NCBI GenBank assembly: GCA_004519485.1
Contig: CP038125.1
Span: 434,001-498,000, forward strand
DNA from: Nannochloropsis oceanica
Lineage: Eukaryota; Sar; Eustigmatophyceae; Eustigmatales; Monodopsidaceae
Direction of reading: 5' to 3'
DNA: 64,000 bases
Shown piece after piece: positions 46,056 through 57,573 of the stretch. A model generated the notes under the pieces. It ran no database searches. It had not been told where the DNA came from and worked only from the letters and a program-made list of their open reading frames with translations. The stretch's first letter is position 1. Every line of letters starts with the position of its first letter. The position numbers and the translations under genes were made by a program.

Positions 46056-48148
46056 CTAAGAACTTTTTCGCGCGGCCTCCGTCGGGGTACTATCGCGACC
46101 CGCTGGGCTGCGCATAACCTGTGGAGTATGGCAGGGAGAGAAAGGCAGTAAGAAAAAGAAGTCAGCATACACGCACGCTCCTCACCTATAGCACACCTCT
46201 CATGTCTCTGAATCACATGCATAGACATACAAGGCAGTTCACCACTCCTTTCCTCCTTCCCTCCCTTCATACCTGCAACCCCAGGTCTTCGCAGCGGTCC
46301 CCCAGTTTGCAGAGGTGGAGATAGGAGTCCATCCCGAAACCCTCTAGAGACTTAACCTATGAAGAAGGAGGGAGGGAGGGAGGGAGGGAGGGAGGGAGAG
46401 AAAAAGCCTTGAGAAGGAAGACGGTAAGAGTGTCTCCCTAACGGATTTCCTATGACCTACCTCCAGGTCTCCGCCGAAGTAGCGGGCGTAGATCCGAGAA
46501 AGGGGAAGGCCCATCCCTGTGGTATCGGCAGCAGCATCAGTAAAGGTAGAAGTAGTTGTAGTAACAGTAGAAGTAGAAATAGAGGATAGATCGATACATA
46601 AATTGATGAATAGAGGTCGGTGGATGCATTTTTCTTCCCTCCCTCACTCTCTGTCCCCATCCCTCTTTCCCCACGCACGGGATGCTATCAATGATCATGC
46701 CTTAGACTCATCCATTCCCATCATCCCTCCCTCCCCTCCATCCCTCCATCTCCCCCTCCCTTCCTGGATTACCATGCCCCGCTAGTACAGGCTCGGTGCC
46801 GACGTTGGGGAAAGTGAAAGGAGAGGAAGCCGCGCTGCCTGCTGCGTTCTGAATATCCCAGTCCCGGTGGAATGTATTGAAAGAAAGAGAAAAGATTAGA
46901 CATCGTATTTTTCCTTCAATCCTTCTTCCCTCCCTTCCTCCATCCCTCCCTCTCTTTCTTCCTCCCTCACCGTCACGGTCACATTCTCGTCCAATGAGCC
47001 CCCTCCGGCCCCTCCTGCTGCCAAGGGCGCGGGGGAGGAAGGGATAGAGGGAGGGAACGTGGTGTAGAAGAAGGTCCAGAGCAGGCCTAAGTCAGACCGA
47101 GGGACTCCGCCGCCTTCGTCCGCCACCTGAGGAAGAGAGGGAGCGAGAGAGGAAGGAGAGGGAGGAAGGGAAGGAGAGGGAGGGAGAGAATAAGGATGCA
47201 TGTGGTCCTAAGTCAACCCAAAAAACAAGGGAGGTCCGTGGTGCTTGAGTTTTTATTCTTTTCATTTCTCCCTCCCTCACGTTTTCCCTTCCGCCCTACC
47301 TTGATCGTGACGTCCTCCTCGCCCATGGCCACCACTACTTTGATTGGGGGCAGTTCTGCCGGGTTGACACGAGCTTGAGCCTGGAGGGAGGGAGGGAGGG
47401 AGGGAGGGAGGGAGGGAGGGAGGGAGGGAGGGGGGGGTGTAAATGCTATCACAATTTTGTTGGGGGCAAATGAAGGGAGGGAGGGAGGGAGGGAGGGAGA
47501 CGTGAGTGATAAATGCGGGGATACAAAGGAGGGAGGGAGGGAGGGAGGGAGGGAGGGAGGCCTACCTGTCTGAGAGCCTCTGCTCTCAACATTTGGTCCA
47601 GGTGGCGGGAGGGGGCGACCTCTCTAGCTGCTGCTTGATAAATTGGATCGTGCTTCTCGACCACTGCGCGACAGGAGTTCTTCGAAGAGGGGGAGGAAGG
47701 AAGGAAGAAAGTGAGGGAGGGAGGGAGGGAGGAAGGGAGGGAGGGAGGGAGGGAGGGGGAAATGAGACTAGAGGGGCGATACACGGAAAGGAGAGAGGGA
47801 GGGATGGAGGAGATACCTTGAGGGCCTCGGTGACCATATAGTAGAGGTGGGAGGGAATGTAGCAGAAGGTGTCGTCTTCCTTGCCGATGATGCGTATGGG
47901 AGGAGCGTTCCCTAAGGCGGCTCGACAGAGCCTGAGGGAGGGAGGGAAGGCGAATGGGAGGGAGGGTGAGTGCGAGAAATCGAAGTGATTTGGGGAGAAA
48001 GAGGGAGGAAGGAAAAGAGGGAGGGAGGGAGGGAGGGGCGAAGGGAGAGGACGCACCGCGTGGCGTCGGCGGCGGCGGCTTGGGAGATTTGGTGGGGGGA
48101 GCAGTTGGAGGCGATGATCCCGGAGTAGCCCTCGCTAGAGAAATAGAA

Positions 48149-48179
<31 letters not shown>

Positions 48180-51100
48180 TGGATGAGATGAAAAGGATGA
48201 AGGGAGGGAGGGAGGGATGGAGGGCGGGGGGGAGGGAGGGGTGTACCGGGCATTGTTGCTGACGATATGATGCTCGACAAGGAAGCGGAGCCCTATTCTG
48301 GCGGTGTAGAAGCCCGTCAGTGTCTGTACGCGCGTGGGGGGATGGAATAGGAGGGGTGCGTAGGTGTAGAGATGAGGGGAGCAAAACAGAGGTAAGGGGA
48401 AGACACAGTAGGCTCCAGGCTTTCAATCCCTTCCTTCCTCCCTCCCTCCCTCCCTCCCTCCCTCCCTCCCTCCCTCCTCCCTTTTCTCCCTCCCTCTACC
48501 TGCTCGATTGCATCCCTCCCCGGGTCATCCAGCAGATCTTCATTGCTCATGTCGGCTCTGTACTCCTGTATGCCTGCAGGGACAACAGAGAGAATTGATA
48601 AACACATCAGGGACAACAGAGAGAATTGATAAACACATCAGGGACAACAGAGAGAATTGATAAACACATCAGGGACAACAGAGAGAATTGATAAACACAT
48701 CAGGGACAACAGAGAGAATTGATAAACACATCAGGGACAACAGAGAGAATTGATAAACACATCAGGGACAACAGAGAGAATTGATAAACACATCAGGGAC
48801 AACAGAGAGAATTGATAAACACATCAGGGACAACAGAGAGAATTGATAAACACATCAGGGACAACAGAGAGAATTGATAAACACATCAGGGACAACAGAG
48901 AGAATTGATAAACACATCAGGGACAACAGAGAGAATTGATAAACACATCAGGGACAACAGAGAGAATTGATAAACACATCAGGGACAACAGAGAGAATTG
49001 ATAAACACATCAGGGACAACAGAGAGAATTGATAAACACATCAGGGACAACAGAGAGAATTGATAAACACATCAGGGACAACAGAGAGAATTGATAAACA
49101 CATCAGGGACAACAGAGAGAATTGATAAACACATCAGGGACAACAGAGAGAATTGATAAACACATCAGGGACAACAGAGAGAATTGATAAACACATCAGG
49201 GACAACAGAGAGAATTGATAAACACATCAGGGACAACAGAGAGAATTGATAAACACATCAGGGACAACAGAGAGAATTGATAAACACATCAGGGACAACA
49301 GAGAGAATTGATAAACACATGAATCAATCTGTGAATTAAAACGAAATAAGTAAATTAGAGAAATAGAAATTAGATTACAATCACGTGAACAAGAATAAGT
49401 CTTTGACTCTCCTTTCATCCCGTCCCTCCTCCCTCCCTCCCTTTCCCTTCAACTTCCCACCTTCTTCCCCTCCCTCCATCTCTCCCTCCCTTCCTTACCG
49501 TGTGCTAAGGCCCGTGGCACCGACGTGTGGTCACAGAGGATGGAGGCCAGGAGACAGGTGAAATCGTATTCCTAGAGAAGGAGGAAGGGAGGGAAGAGAG
49601 GGAAAGATATCAAGGTGAGCGCCACGTAGCATCGAAGAAAGAATGCTGTTCAAATTATCGTCCAACTTAGGGAGCTAGGAAAGAAGGGGAGGAGGGAGGG
49701 AGGGAGGGAGGGAGGGAGGGAAGAAGGGCGAGACAAGGGAGCAGCTCTTATCAAACTCGACATCTCCTTCCCTCCCTCCCTCCCTCCCTCCCTGTCCTCC
49801 CCCCGTCCCCTCCCCCCTACCTCCCATTAGGCCCATCACACCCTCCCTCCCTCCCTCCCTCCCTCCCTCCCCCCCCTCCCTCCCTCCCTCCTCCCCTCCC
49901 TCCCTCCCTCCCCAACTACCTGCTCTGCGTCCATGGGCTTGGGGAACGCCAAAAGCTCCTCTACGTAGCCCGCGTACCAGCCCATCACGTTCTGAATACC
50001 TGGAGGGGAAATAGGAAGGGAAGGAGGGAGGGACGAAAGGAGGGACGGAGGGAAGTAGGGAAGAGGGGAGGGATGGGCGGAGAGTCGAGAATGGCCATAT
50101 ATGTGCCTCCCTCCCTTTCTCCTTCCCTCCCTCCCTCCCTCCCTCCCTCCCTCCCTCCCTCCCCACCTCGCTTCTCTGCGAGCCCTGGGGGTAAGTAATC
50201 CCTCAGCTCCACCACACGCTGAGCGATGCGCCGCGGTAACTCCAAGTGAAGAAATTGGGCGTTCCGGAGACGCTGGGAGGGAGGGAGGGAGGGAGGAAGG
50301 AAGGGAGGAAGGGAGGAAGGGAGGAAGGGAGGAAGGGAGGAAGGAAGGGAGGAAGGGAGGGAGGAAGGAAGGGAGGAAGGGAGGAAGGAAGGGAGGACCA
50401 ATGAGCACACATGATCACATTATGGAAAGGACCAAAATAGTTTTACACATGGCAGCATTCAATGCCTTCCTCTTCCCTTCCATCCCTCCCTCCCTCTTTC
50501 CCTCCCTCCTCACCTGAGCCGGGCTGGGATGGTTTCCAAAGCGGTAGAGGTCGAGCAAGGATAGAGGCGTCGTGCGTTGGCCCGCCTGCCTGTTGAGATG
50601 GAAATGAGAGGAGACAAAAAGGGAGGGAGGGAGGGAGGGAGAGAGGGAGGGAGGGAGGGCGAAGAGTGAGTTAGTTGCGTGGGTGAACCCTTTGCATGCC
50701 TGCCTGACGGGAGGGACAGGAAGAGCGAAAGATCAGCGGGAAGAAGGGGGAGAAAAGGATGAAAGATATCCTGTATACAGAGATAGAAAAACGAAATCAA
50801 TAAATTTCCCCCCCTGATCCATTTCATTTTCCTTTCTTCCGCCCCCCTCTTCCCACCCTTCCCCCGACTCACTCTTCTACCCGTGCCATGAGCAGCTCGT
50901 CAATGTCCGGCCGGGACGGAAAGGCTAGGAGGCGCTTCGCCCGTGGCATCTTGGCCTGGGAGGGGCGAGATGGTGGGAAGAGATGTAAGGTTTACGTGAA
51001 CTGTATGCATGAAGGGGCAGTGTACGGGGCAGAGCGCGGCAGCTTGTGTATGTGTCTCTCTTTCACCTCCTCCCTGTGCCCGTGGCTTCACCACACACTG

Positions 51101-51328
51101 TCCAATCAGTATGCAATGACACCCTCCTCCTGACTCACAAGCAGCGGTTATTGAAACATTTCTATTCGCTCTCTATCTGCCTTCCTTTCATCCCTCCCTC
51201 CCTCCCTCCATCCGAAATGCTTGATGAGGAGAATGATAGGCCTAATCCATCCGCCTCCTACGTACCCGCAACTGCTGCGCCAAGCGCTGCAGAAAGGACG
51301 TATTGGTGGCACGGGCAGACAAAGGCAT
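46056..51328 (-). CDS. PDK: mitochondrial pyruvate dehydrogenase kinase family protein
   Basis: Seventeen exons join in phase to 484 residues, from 51328-51266 through 50955-50873, 50589-50514, 50272-50167, 49999-49920, 49571-49499, 48573-48500, 48323-48247, 48134-48057, 47931-47817, 47679-47566, 47380-47300, 47126-46971, 46848-46773, 46516-46461 and 46356-46273 to 46118-46056. The N-terminal regulatory bundle shows PLSLLDLYRFG and AQFLHLELPRRIAQRV. The GHKL ATPase domain has the N box (YYMVTEALKNSCRAVVEKH), G1 (VADEGGGVPRSD), and GHGMGLPLSRIYARYFGGD with GFGMDSYLHL. The family phosphorylates E1-alpha of the pyruvate (or branched-chain) dehydrogenase complex. The last splice is inferred; without it the protein ends after CEDLGLQV. 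Pro/Ala/Gly-rich insertion lies between the G1 box and the GHG loop. Confidence 0.92.
48579..49320. repeat. perfect 31-base minisatellite, about 24 copies, inside a PDK intron
   Basis: The unit begins GGGACAACAGAGAGAATTG and continues ATAAACACATCA. Twenty-three full units plus a last one lacking two bases fill 742 bases with no mismatch that I can see. The array lies in the intron between PDK exons 6 and 7 and ends five bases from exon 7. On the sense (minus) strand each unit includes a pyrimidine tract (TTCTCTCTGTTGTCCCTG), and the last one runs straight into the real acceptor. Confidence 0.97.
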
Positions 51329-52540
51329 GGATCCTGGAGAGTTTCTTGCCTGTATCGTGGTGGACGTAGGGATGCATTTGGTGAAGGGAGCATGGGGAGT
51401 TGAAGGAGTAGGGCAGGCAGGCGGGCAACAGAAAGCAACTGCAAGAAACAACAACCCCTGACCTCCAGCCTCCCCAACTGCCCGCGCTCGCGCACAAAAT
51501 AATAGAAGGCAGTAATACGTTCACGCCCCGGTGTGCCTCTCGGTCCCTCCCAAAATTTCGAGGAGATGTTCTGCTCCGTCACTATTCTGTTTGTGTCCTT
51601 GTGACTCGGGGGCTGCGACTTGAGACAATCTTACCCCAAACTATTAAGACCGCTAGAACTGTCGTTTGGTGGGCCAAGGCCCATTTTTGCCCCATTTTTT
51701 GCGCGCTTCGCTTCGTGGCGGCTTCTTTGTTCTGTTCTGATTTCTTCCTGCACTGCACTGCACTGCACTGCACATATGTGCACTGCATTGGTATGTAAGA
51801 CAGAGCGGTACATCTCCAAGAACACGCCTCCCTCACGGCCTTAAACCCCATTTCAATGCCGCCCTGATTGCTGTAGTGCTTTGTACCTTGTACATTTTTT
51901 CGCAGGAGTTCTTGCAGACTCTCACAGCAGCTCGTTCGGGAGTCGGTGCAAGTACCAGGGATGCCTAGATGCAAGGGCCAGCGGGCCAACAACGTAGAGG
52001 ATGAACCGCACAACTTGCAGAATACTCTTGGTCTTTTTTCCACCCTTGTGCGACTGTGGACTGCATGCTCCCTACGTCCTTTGGCCATCTGTCTGCCTTG
52101 ATTTTGGCCCATCTTCTTTCAAATACGACACACACCACATCCTCTTGACACCCCAAGGTGCCTTGCCAGCATTCAAATACCACCGGATCCTCTTGAGCTG
52201 CATTTGTGAAGGTGGCGTCTCATTGCTCGGCCTCCAGCCTTTTCCCCAGCCGACTCGGAATGGAATTAAAGAGCCTCTGCCATATTTCCAAATCCAGGAC
52301 GAGGGATAGGAGACGCCACCGGATGCCGTCGCATTTTGGAATCGTTGGGGAAATTTGGAAGCTTGCAGCTGGAAACTTCGTCGGGGACTGCAAATATTTT
52401 GGATTACCCTCGGCAAGAAACCATGTGAATGTACAGTGGTTGATAGGACGCTGAAGACCGTTAAATGGAACAACACTTTTCGAAATTTAAGGCATTTACT
52501 TTGTCATGCTATGCACCTAAACCACATATGACACAGAAAC
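51329..52540. other. 1.2 kb intergenic region free of CCCT/GGGA repeats
   Basis: Upstream of both PDK (-) and the secreted orphan gene (+). It contains a (TGCAC)n run at about 51749-51773. Minus-strand frames of 176 and 134 residues (51582-52112 and 52072-52476) show no domain or signal and are not called. The absence of tetranucleotide repeats over almost 2.5 kb is notable for this window. Confidence 0.4.
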
Positions 52541-53233
52541 ATGGTGAGCGGCAACTATCATACACTTCTCACTTTCTTTATGGTGGTCGCTCTTGCGTTC
52601 TCGCACGGCCAGCACCGACGACACACGCGAATGGGCACCGCGGCCATGATCTCTACGTTGGCAACTCTCGGGGCCCTCTCGCTGCCTTTAGCCACCTGCC
52701 TCCCACCCTCCCTTGATGTCTCTATCCAGGCCTGTAGTACCATTAACCCAGACGACTACTTTAAGAACGTCATTGCCAAGGCTGGGAATGGTGGTCAGGC
52801 GGGCACTCTCCGCGGCAAACCTACGCGTTTTACGCTGATCCTTGTCCCTCGCCAGATACAGCCTTCCCCGGCACTCCAACCTTCTTTGGACCTACGCATC
52901 GACCTTTCCTCATTCCTGGACGTGAAAACAGCCCAGATGAAGCGGCCCCAGGGCAGTTCTGCTATCACGCCAGTCATCGACAGAGATCTCGGAACGGTGA
53001 CGTGGAACAATATTGGGGCTGCCCTCCTGGGTGCGGGTTCCAGGAAGGCGGTGCCTCAGAAGCTCAGGTTCACTATTAAGGCAGTTTTGGCCAGCGACAT
53101 ACCTAAAGGCATCAAAATCAAGGCCTACTTGTTGGACGACCAGAATGTTTGCGAGGTGATGGTGGGGGAGGAGGAAGTTCTTGTGCGTGACCCCGAGGGA
53201 TTCAAGGCCATCAGGTCGGGAGAAGGGCAGTGA
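52541..53233 (+). CDS. secreted protein of unknown function, intronless
   Basis: A single frame of 230 residues, not recognised. The N-terminus (YHTLLTFFMVVALAFSHGQ) is a good signal peptide; a second hydrophobic stretch (MISTLATLGALSLPLATCL) follows, so the protein may be anchored. The body looks globular: SIQACSTINPDDYFKNVIAK, LRIDLSSFLDVKTAQMKRPQ, RDLGTVTWNNIGAALLGAG, RFTIKAVLASDIPKGIKIKA, YLLDDQNVCEVMVGEEEVLV. Alternating hydrophobic residues suggest beta strands, as in immunoglobulin-like or conserved repeat (DUF11-like) sandwich folds; this is inference. No introns or tetranucleotide repeats, unlike neighbours. Confidence 0.65.
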   Translation: MVSGNYHTLLTFFMVVALAFSHGQHRRHTRMGTAAMISTLATLGALSLPLATCLPPSLDVSIQACSTINPDDYFKNVIAKAGNGGQAGTLRGKPTRFTLILVPRQIQPSPALQPSLDLRIDLSSFLDVKTAQMKRPQGSSAITPVIDRDLGTVTWNNIGAALLGAGSRKAVPQKLRFTIKAVLASDIPKGIKIKAYLLDDQNVCEVMVGEEEVLVRDPEGFKAIRSGEGQ

Positions 53234-53657
53234 GGACGAGAAAAAGTCAGGATGTGCGAGGGGAAAAGGAGGAAGAGGAGATGGTAGATCTCGAAAAGTA
53301 GGGAGAAACCAAGCAATTTCGTTCAATCGAGGCGCACGGGAAGCTTCCCATGGGAAAAGCCAACACCAGAAGTGGAAGAAATCGAAAAGAAAGGAGATGA
53401 ATGAAGTACTATATGGGGATGGGGATGTATATTATAATTCTGTACAAGTCAAAAGGTGATGAACAGGAAGATATAGCAGAAAACGGGGTTAAAACTTTCT
53501 GCATGGATGATCTCGATACCTGCCGAGAAGAAAGAAGTGAAGGGTGAATCCTGCGATCGCTCTTTCGTATCCACTTTAAGAATTTGAAAAAACAGCTCTT
53601 ATCTGTTTTGCGGAAATATCCAGCATGTAAGGTACGTCTTGTTCTCGTTACTTATTT
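53234..53657. other. convergent intergenic region
   Basis: Gap of 424 bases between the stops of the secreted protein gene (+) and acyl-CoA synthetase (-). Purine-rich, no arrays, no gene seen. Confidence 0.5.
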
Positions 53658-56600
53658 TTACGTGTGTCCTTCAAAACGCTTTCGGAGCTCGGTCTTGAGC
53701 ACTTTCCCCGTGGCACCTAGAGGGATGGACTCGACAAGGACCACATCGTCAGGAATCCACCACTTGGCTACCTTCCCTTCGAAGTGTTGGAGGAGGGAAA
53801 CCTTGGTCAATGGTGGGGAGGAAGCGAGGGAGGAAGAAAAAGGGAAGTTTGTGGTGGCGGTGCTGGAGGTGGAGGAGGACGAGGATGACGAGGGAGGTGC
53901 CGGTTTGGGCACGACGATAAGGAGTGGGCGTTCGTCCCATTTAGGGTGCGGCATTGCGATAACGGCTGCCATGGCTACCTGTGAGGAAATAAAGGGAGAA
54001 AGGAATGGGAGGAAGGAGGAGTAGGGGTTAGTGTGGATCAGATGAACTCGAGATAAACGTGGAGGAAACGCGCACTGAAAGGTGAGAGACAGGGAAGGAG
54101 GGAGAGATAAAATACCTGGGGATGGCTCATGGCGACATTCTCGAGCTCGATGGAGGAGATCCATTCCCCACCGCTCTTGATCACGTCCTTGCTCCTATAT
54201 CACGATAACAGGATACAACATTTGAATATGTAGTGAGCTAACTTCAAGTATAAGATATTCGCAAACCTTGACCTGACGATTCCTTGATTTTCTCCTCCCA
54301 CTCATATGTCTTTCGAACCTCACCTTTTCTTGCATCCCCCCCCTCCCCCTCCTTCCCTCCAATCATACCGGTCAGTTATATTCATATATCCATCTGGACT
54401 AATGGTGGCGACATCTCCTGTCAGGAACCACTTTAGCCCTTCCTCGTCCTAAGGGGAAGGAGGGGGGGACGGAAGGAATAATGGAGTGGAGCTAGAAAGG
54501 AATCACAATTTATGTCCATGCATACAATAAATTTGAAGCCTAGGAAAGTAACTCAAAACCCTACCCATTTTCACACCAACAACTCACCTTGTAAAAACAC
54601 CCTTCCTCGGCCTCTCCCTCCTTCCCTGCCTTCCCCCCTCCTTGGTAGTATTTTGAGACCACCCAATTTCCCCGCACACACAGCTCGCCTTGAGAGATGC
54701 CATCCCAGGGGACTTCCCTCAAGAGGGGAGGGGAAGGAGAAAGGGAGGGAGGGTGCGAGGGAGCGACGATTTTGAAGTCGGCGCCGTATATGGCTCTGCC
54801 TTGCTTGTTGAGGAGAGCGTATCTCTCGTCGGAGGAAAGAGGGAGGTGCTTGCCCTAGCAAGGGAGGAAGGGTGAGAGGGAGGGTGAGAGGGAGGGTGAG
54901 AGGGAGGGTGAGAGGGAGGGTTCTCCTTGGCCAAGCTATCAATTTTCTAGAAAAGGTGGGAGGGGGCGAGAGAGCGAGGAATAGAGGAAGCGAGTGATAC
55001 GTATCTACCTTGAAGCAAATCCCCCTCGTGATCCACTACAAGGGAACGAAGAATGGCATGGGAAGAAGGGACGGAGGGATGGGGGGAGAGAGCGATTTTG
55101 GGGGATAAGAACGACTGCCCCCCGGCCTACCTACCTTGAGGGTGCACGCCGTGCCGAGGGGCGACAACTCCGTCATTCCCCAGGCGTGCAGCACGTCCAC
55201 GCCGTGGCCCTCGACGAAGGCCCGCAGCATGGAAGGCGGGCAGGCAGCGCCTCCCACGACAGTGCGTTTCATGGCTTGGAACCCGTCTTTGTTGTTCTGG
55301 CTCATGTAGTTCAAGAGGCCAAGCCACACCGTGGGGACGCCGGCGGAGACCGTGACCTAAGATAGGGAGGGAGGGAGGGAGGGAGGGAGGGAGGGAGGGA
55401 GGGAGGGAGGGAGGGAGGGAGGGAGGGAGGGAGGGAGGGAGGGAGGGAGGGAGGGAGAGTGAATTGCCTCACAACCATTTTTTGCACCGGTGGTCACGAT
55501 GACCTTTCCCTCCCTCCCCCCCTCAACCGATTTCTCAGTCTCTCTCACCTCCTCTTCCTCTATCAGATTATAGAGGGATTCTCCGTCGAGTGAAGGCCCG
55601 GGGAGTACCAACTTGCACCCTACCAAAGCCGCGGAGTAAGGGATGCCTGGAGGGAGGGTTGGAGGGTGGAAGGGAGGGAGGGAAGGATGTGCTGGTTGAG
55701 CTAGGGACCGGCCAAGAACATGAAGCGAGGGCATCCGGCTTTGCCGTTTTGCCGGTGGTACCGCTATTTCACGCCAATGCACGGGGTGGGGATAATGGAA
55801 AGAGAAAGAGAGGGAGGAATATTTCACGTTTGTGTCACATGAGTCGCCCTTCCCCCTTCCCTCCCCTCCTCCTTCCCTCCCTCCTTCCCTCCCTCCTTCC
55901 TTCCCACTCCCCTCTCACCCCATGCATTGACGTGAAAGAGCGGTACCACCGGCAAAACGGCGTCGCGGGCGGACAGGTTGAGAGAGTCGGGAAGCGCAGC
56001 AGCGAAAGAGTGAAGGATGGTGGAACGGTGAGAATACAGGACTCCTTTTGGGTGGCCTGTAGTGAGAAGGAGAAAGGGAGGGAGGGAGGGAGGGATGGAG
56101 CTTTAAGAAAAAATAATTGCTGCCTGTCAGGTTTCGTTGGGGAAGAGCGGGCGACTATGGGAAGGGGGAAACAGGGTTGGCCAGAGGCTCTTACCCGTCG
56201 TTCCACTCGTGTAGCATAAGCTGGACGCCGCCGTCTCGTCAAACACAGGCCAGGCGTACTCCTCACTCGCCTCCTTCAAGAGTGCTTCATAATTCAGCAG
56301 CACACCAGGAGGGAGAGAGGGGGAGGGAGAGAGGGAGGGCATGCTGTCTTCGTCCACCAGGCAGACCCAGTGCTTGACGGTCGGACAGTGCGACACCAGG
56401 CGCTCAACGAGGGGAGAGAAGCAGGCATCGAAAAACACCACGGTGTCCTGGGCGTGGCTTATGATCCATGTCAAAGTCTCGGGAAAGAGGCGAGGGTTCA
56501 GAGTGTGGAGGATGGCGCCGGTCCCGGAGACAGCAAAGTAGAGTTCCATGTGTCTGTGTTTTGGGGAAGGGAGGGAGGGAGAGAGGGAGGGAGCAAGCGA

Positions 56601-57074
56601 AAGGGAGGTGGTTAGATGAATGGATGTCTGGTTGGGGGGCAAAATATGGAACAATGTGAAGGAGGTATTCAACAATAATACAGAGCCTTAGAACGCCTCA
56701 CCATCTCTACTCTACCTGTACGTGTTCAAAGCCAGTGTCGCCACCCTGTCTCCTTGCGTGACGCCCAACCTCCCTTCCAGAACATTCGCCAGGCGCTTGC
56801 TCCGTGCGTGCATCTCCAGATACGTATATCGATGCAGCTTCGCTTCTTTACGTCCTGCCTCCTCATGTCGACGGCTGACGATGGGCGTGTCCGGATGATG
56901 CTTTGCGGCGTGGGTCAAGAGGGAAGAGATAAGGAGAGGGTAATTCATCATCAGGCCAGGGGTTGAAGGCGCGGTCGAGGCTGAGGAGTAGGACGCGGCG
57001 CGAGAACGAAGACGATAGCGGTACGCACTGCTGTGTCGAGAGGGCAGGAGAAGACGGGAAACATGACGGTGCAT
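53658..57074 (-). CDS. fatty-acyl-CoA synthetase, AMP-forming (AlkK/DmdB-like)
   Basis: Nine exons join in phase to 640 residues: 57074-56716, 56553-56195, 56056-55919, 55646-55549, 55356-55135, 54854-54588, 54448-54369, 54194-54116 and 53978-53658. The ANL superfamily is clear: P-loop [18 protein letters not shown], then [89 protein letters not shown], and the catalytic Lys in [15 protein letters not shown]. The A3/A5 wording (YSHRS, HAWGMTE) fits medium/long-chain or methylmercaptopropionate-CoA ligases. The Arg/Ser-rich N-terminus fits mitochondrial import. In-frame Pro/Ser inserts derive from CCCT repeats. Confidence 0.92.
55362..55456. repeat. (GGGA)n array in acyl-CoA synthetase intron
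   Basis: About 23 uninterrupted GGGA units on the plus strand, read as CCCT in the sense of the gene, placed immediately before the acceptor of the 55356-55135 exon. Confidence 0.95.
55743..55961. repeat. inverted repeat: antisense copy of an exon/donor junction inside the following intron
   Basis: The arm 55743-55788 matches the reverse complement of 55916-55961 at 43 of 46 positions. The second arm covers the end of the 56056-55919 exon of acyl-CoA synthetase and its GT donor; the first arm lies in the next intron. The spacer is 127 bases. The transcript could fold into a long hairpin over the 5' splice site. Confidence 0.9.
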
Positions 57075-57184
57075 GGCTCTGGGTTTGATTCTGTAACTCT
57101 GTTTGGGTGTGATGGTAGGGGAAGGGTAGAGAGCATGGCTCTGGGTTTGACTCTGTAACTCTGTTGGGGTGTGATGGTAGGGGG
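57071..57184. repeat. 62-base tandem duplication spanning the acyl-CoA synthetase start codon
   Basis: Copy 1 (57071-57132) begins GCATGGCTCTGGGTTTG and includes the start codon (CAT at 57072-57074). Copy 2 begins at 57133 with the same sequence, again containing CAT (57134-57136), and decays after about 52 bases. Few mismatches, so it is recent. Confidence 0.9.
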
Positions 57185-57573
57185 AGGGGAGAGATGTTGG
57201 GAGGGGGAGGTCTGAAATAGGGTTCCGGAACGTACACTTTGGCCGTCTTAGAACCCTGGAAATAAATTAACCTAAACACACCCTCCTGTGCCTGATTGGA
57301 TGCAGCAGCAGTGGAAAGCGTGTGGAAGAAAAGGGAGTGTTATGCCTGAGAGGGGGACGAAGCTTGACAACGCCTTCAACCAGCGATTCAGCGGAGGAAA
57401 CGACGATTTTGGGTGAGGCCCCGCAGACAGGGAAATGTAAAGAGCACCCATTACTGTCTACACCTAACGGAACGGAATCTCGTTGACAAGAGACGTACAA
57501 GGAGAAATAGGAGGAGAAGGAGGAGGAGGAGGCCGAAATAATCTCCCTGCCCTCTCTCCACACCGCCCACAGA
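57137..57573. promoter_or_regulatory. intergenic region between divergent genes (acyl-CoA synthetase and JMJD7)
   Basis: About 440 bases between the duplicated start region of acyl-CoA synthetase and the JMJD7 ATG. No gene supported; a minus-strand frame (57267-57803) is a shadow that overlaps JMJD7 exon 1. Confidence 0.4.

Noticed and set aside
48579-49320. Regular array resembling a CRISPR locus
   Set aside because: The 31-base units are directly adjacent with no spacers, and the array lies in a eukaryotic intron. It is a minisatellite.
51582-52476. Minus-strand frames of 176 and 134 residues
   Set aside because: No motif, signal peptide or splice support; composition not convincing.
55009-55035. 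27-base mini-exon in acyl-CoA synthetase
   Set aside because: It has GT-AG borders and fits the phase, but the family sequence runs on better when the 55356-55135 exon joins 54854-54588 directly (TLK to [12 protein letters not shown]).
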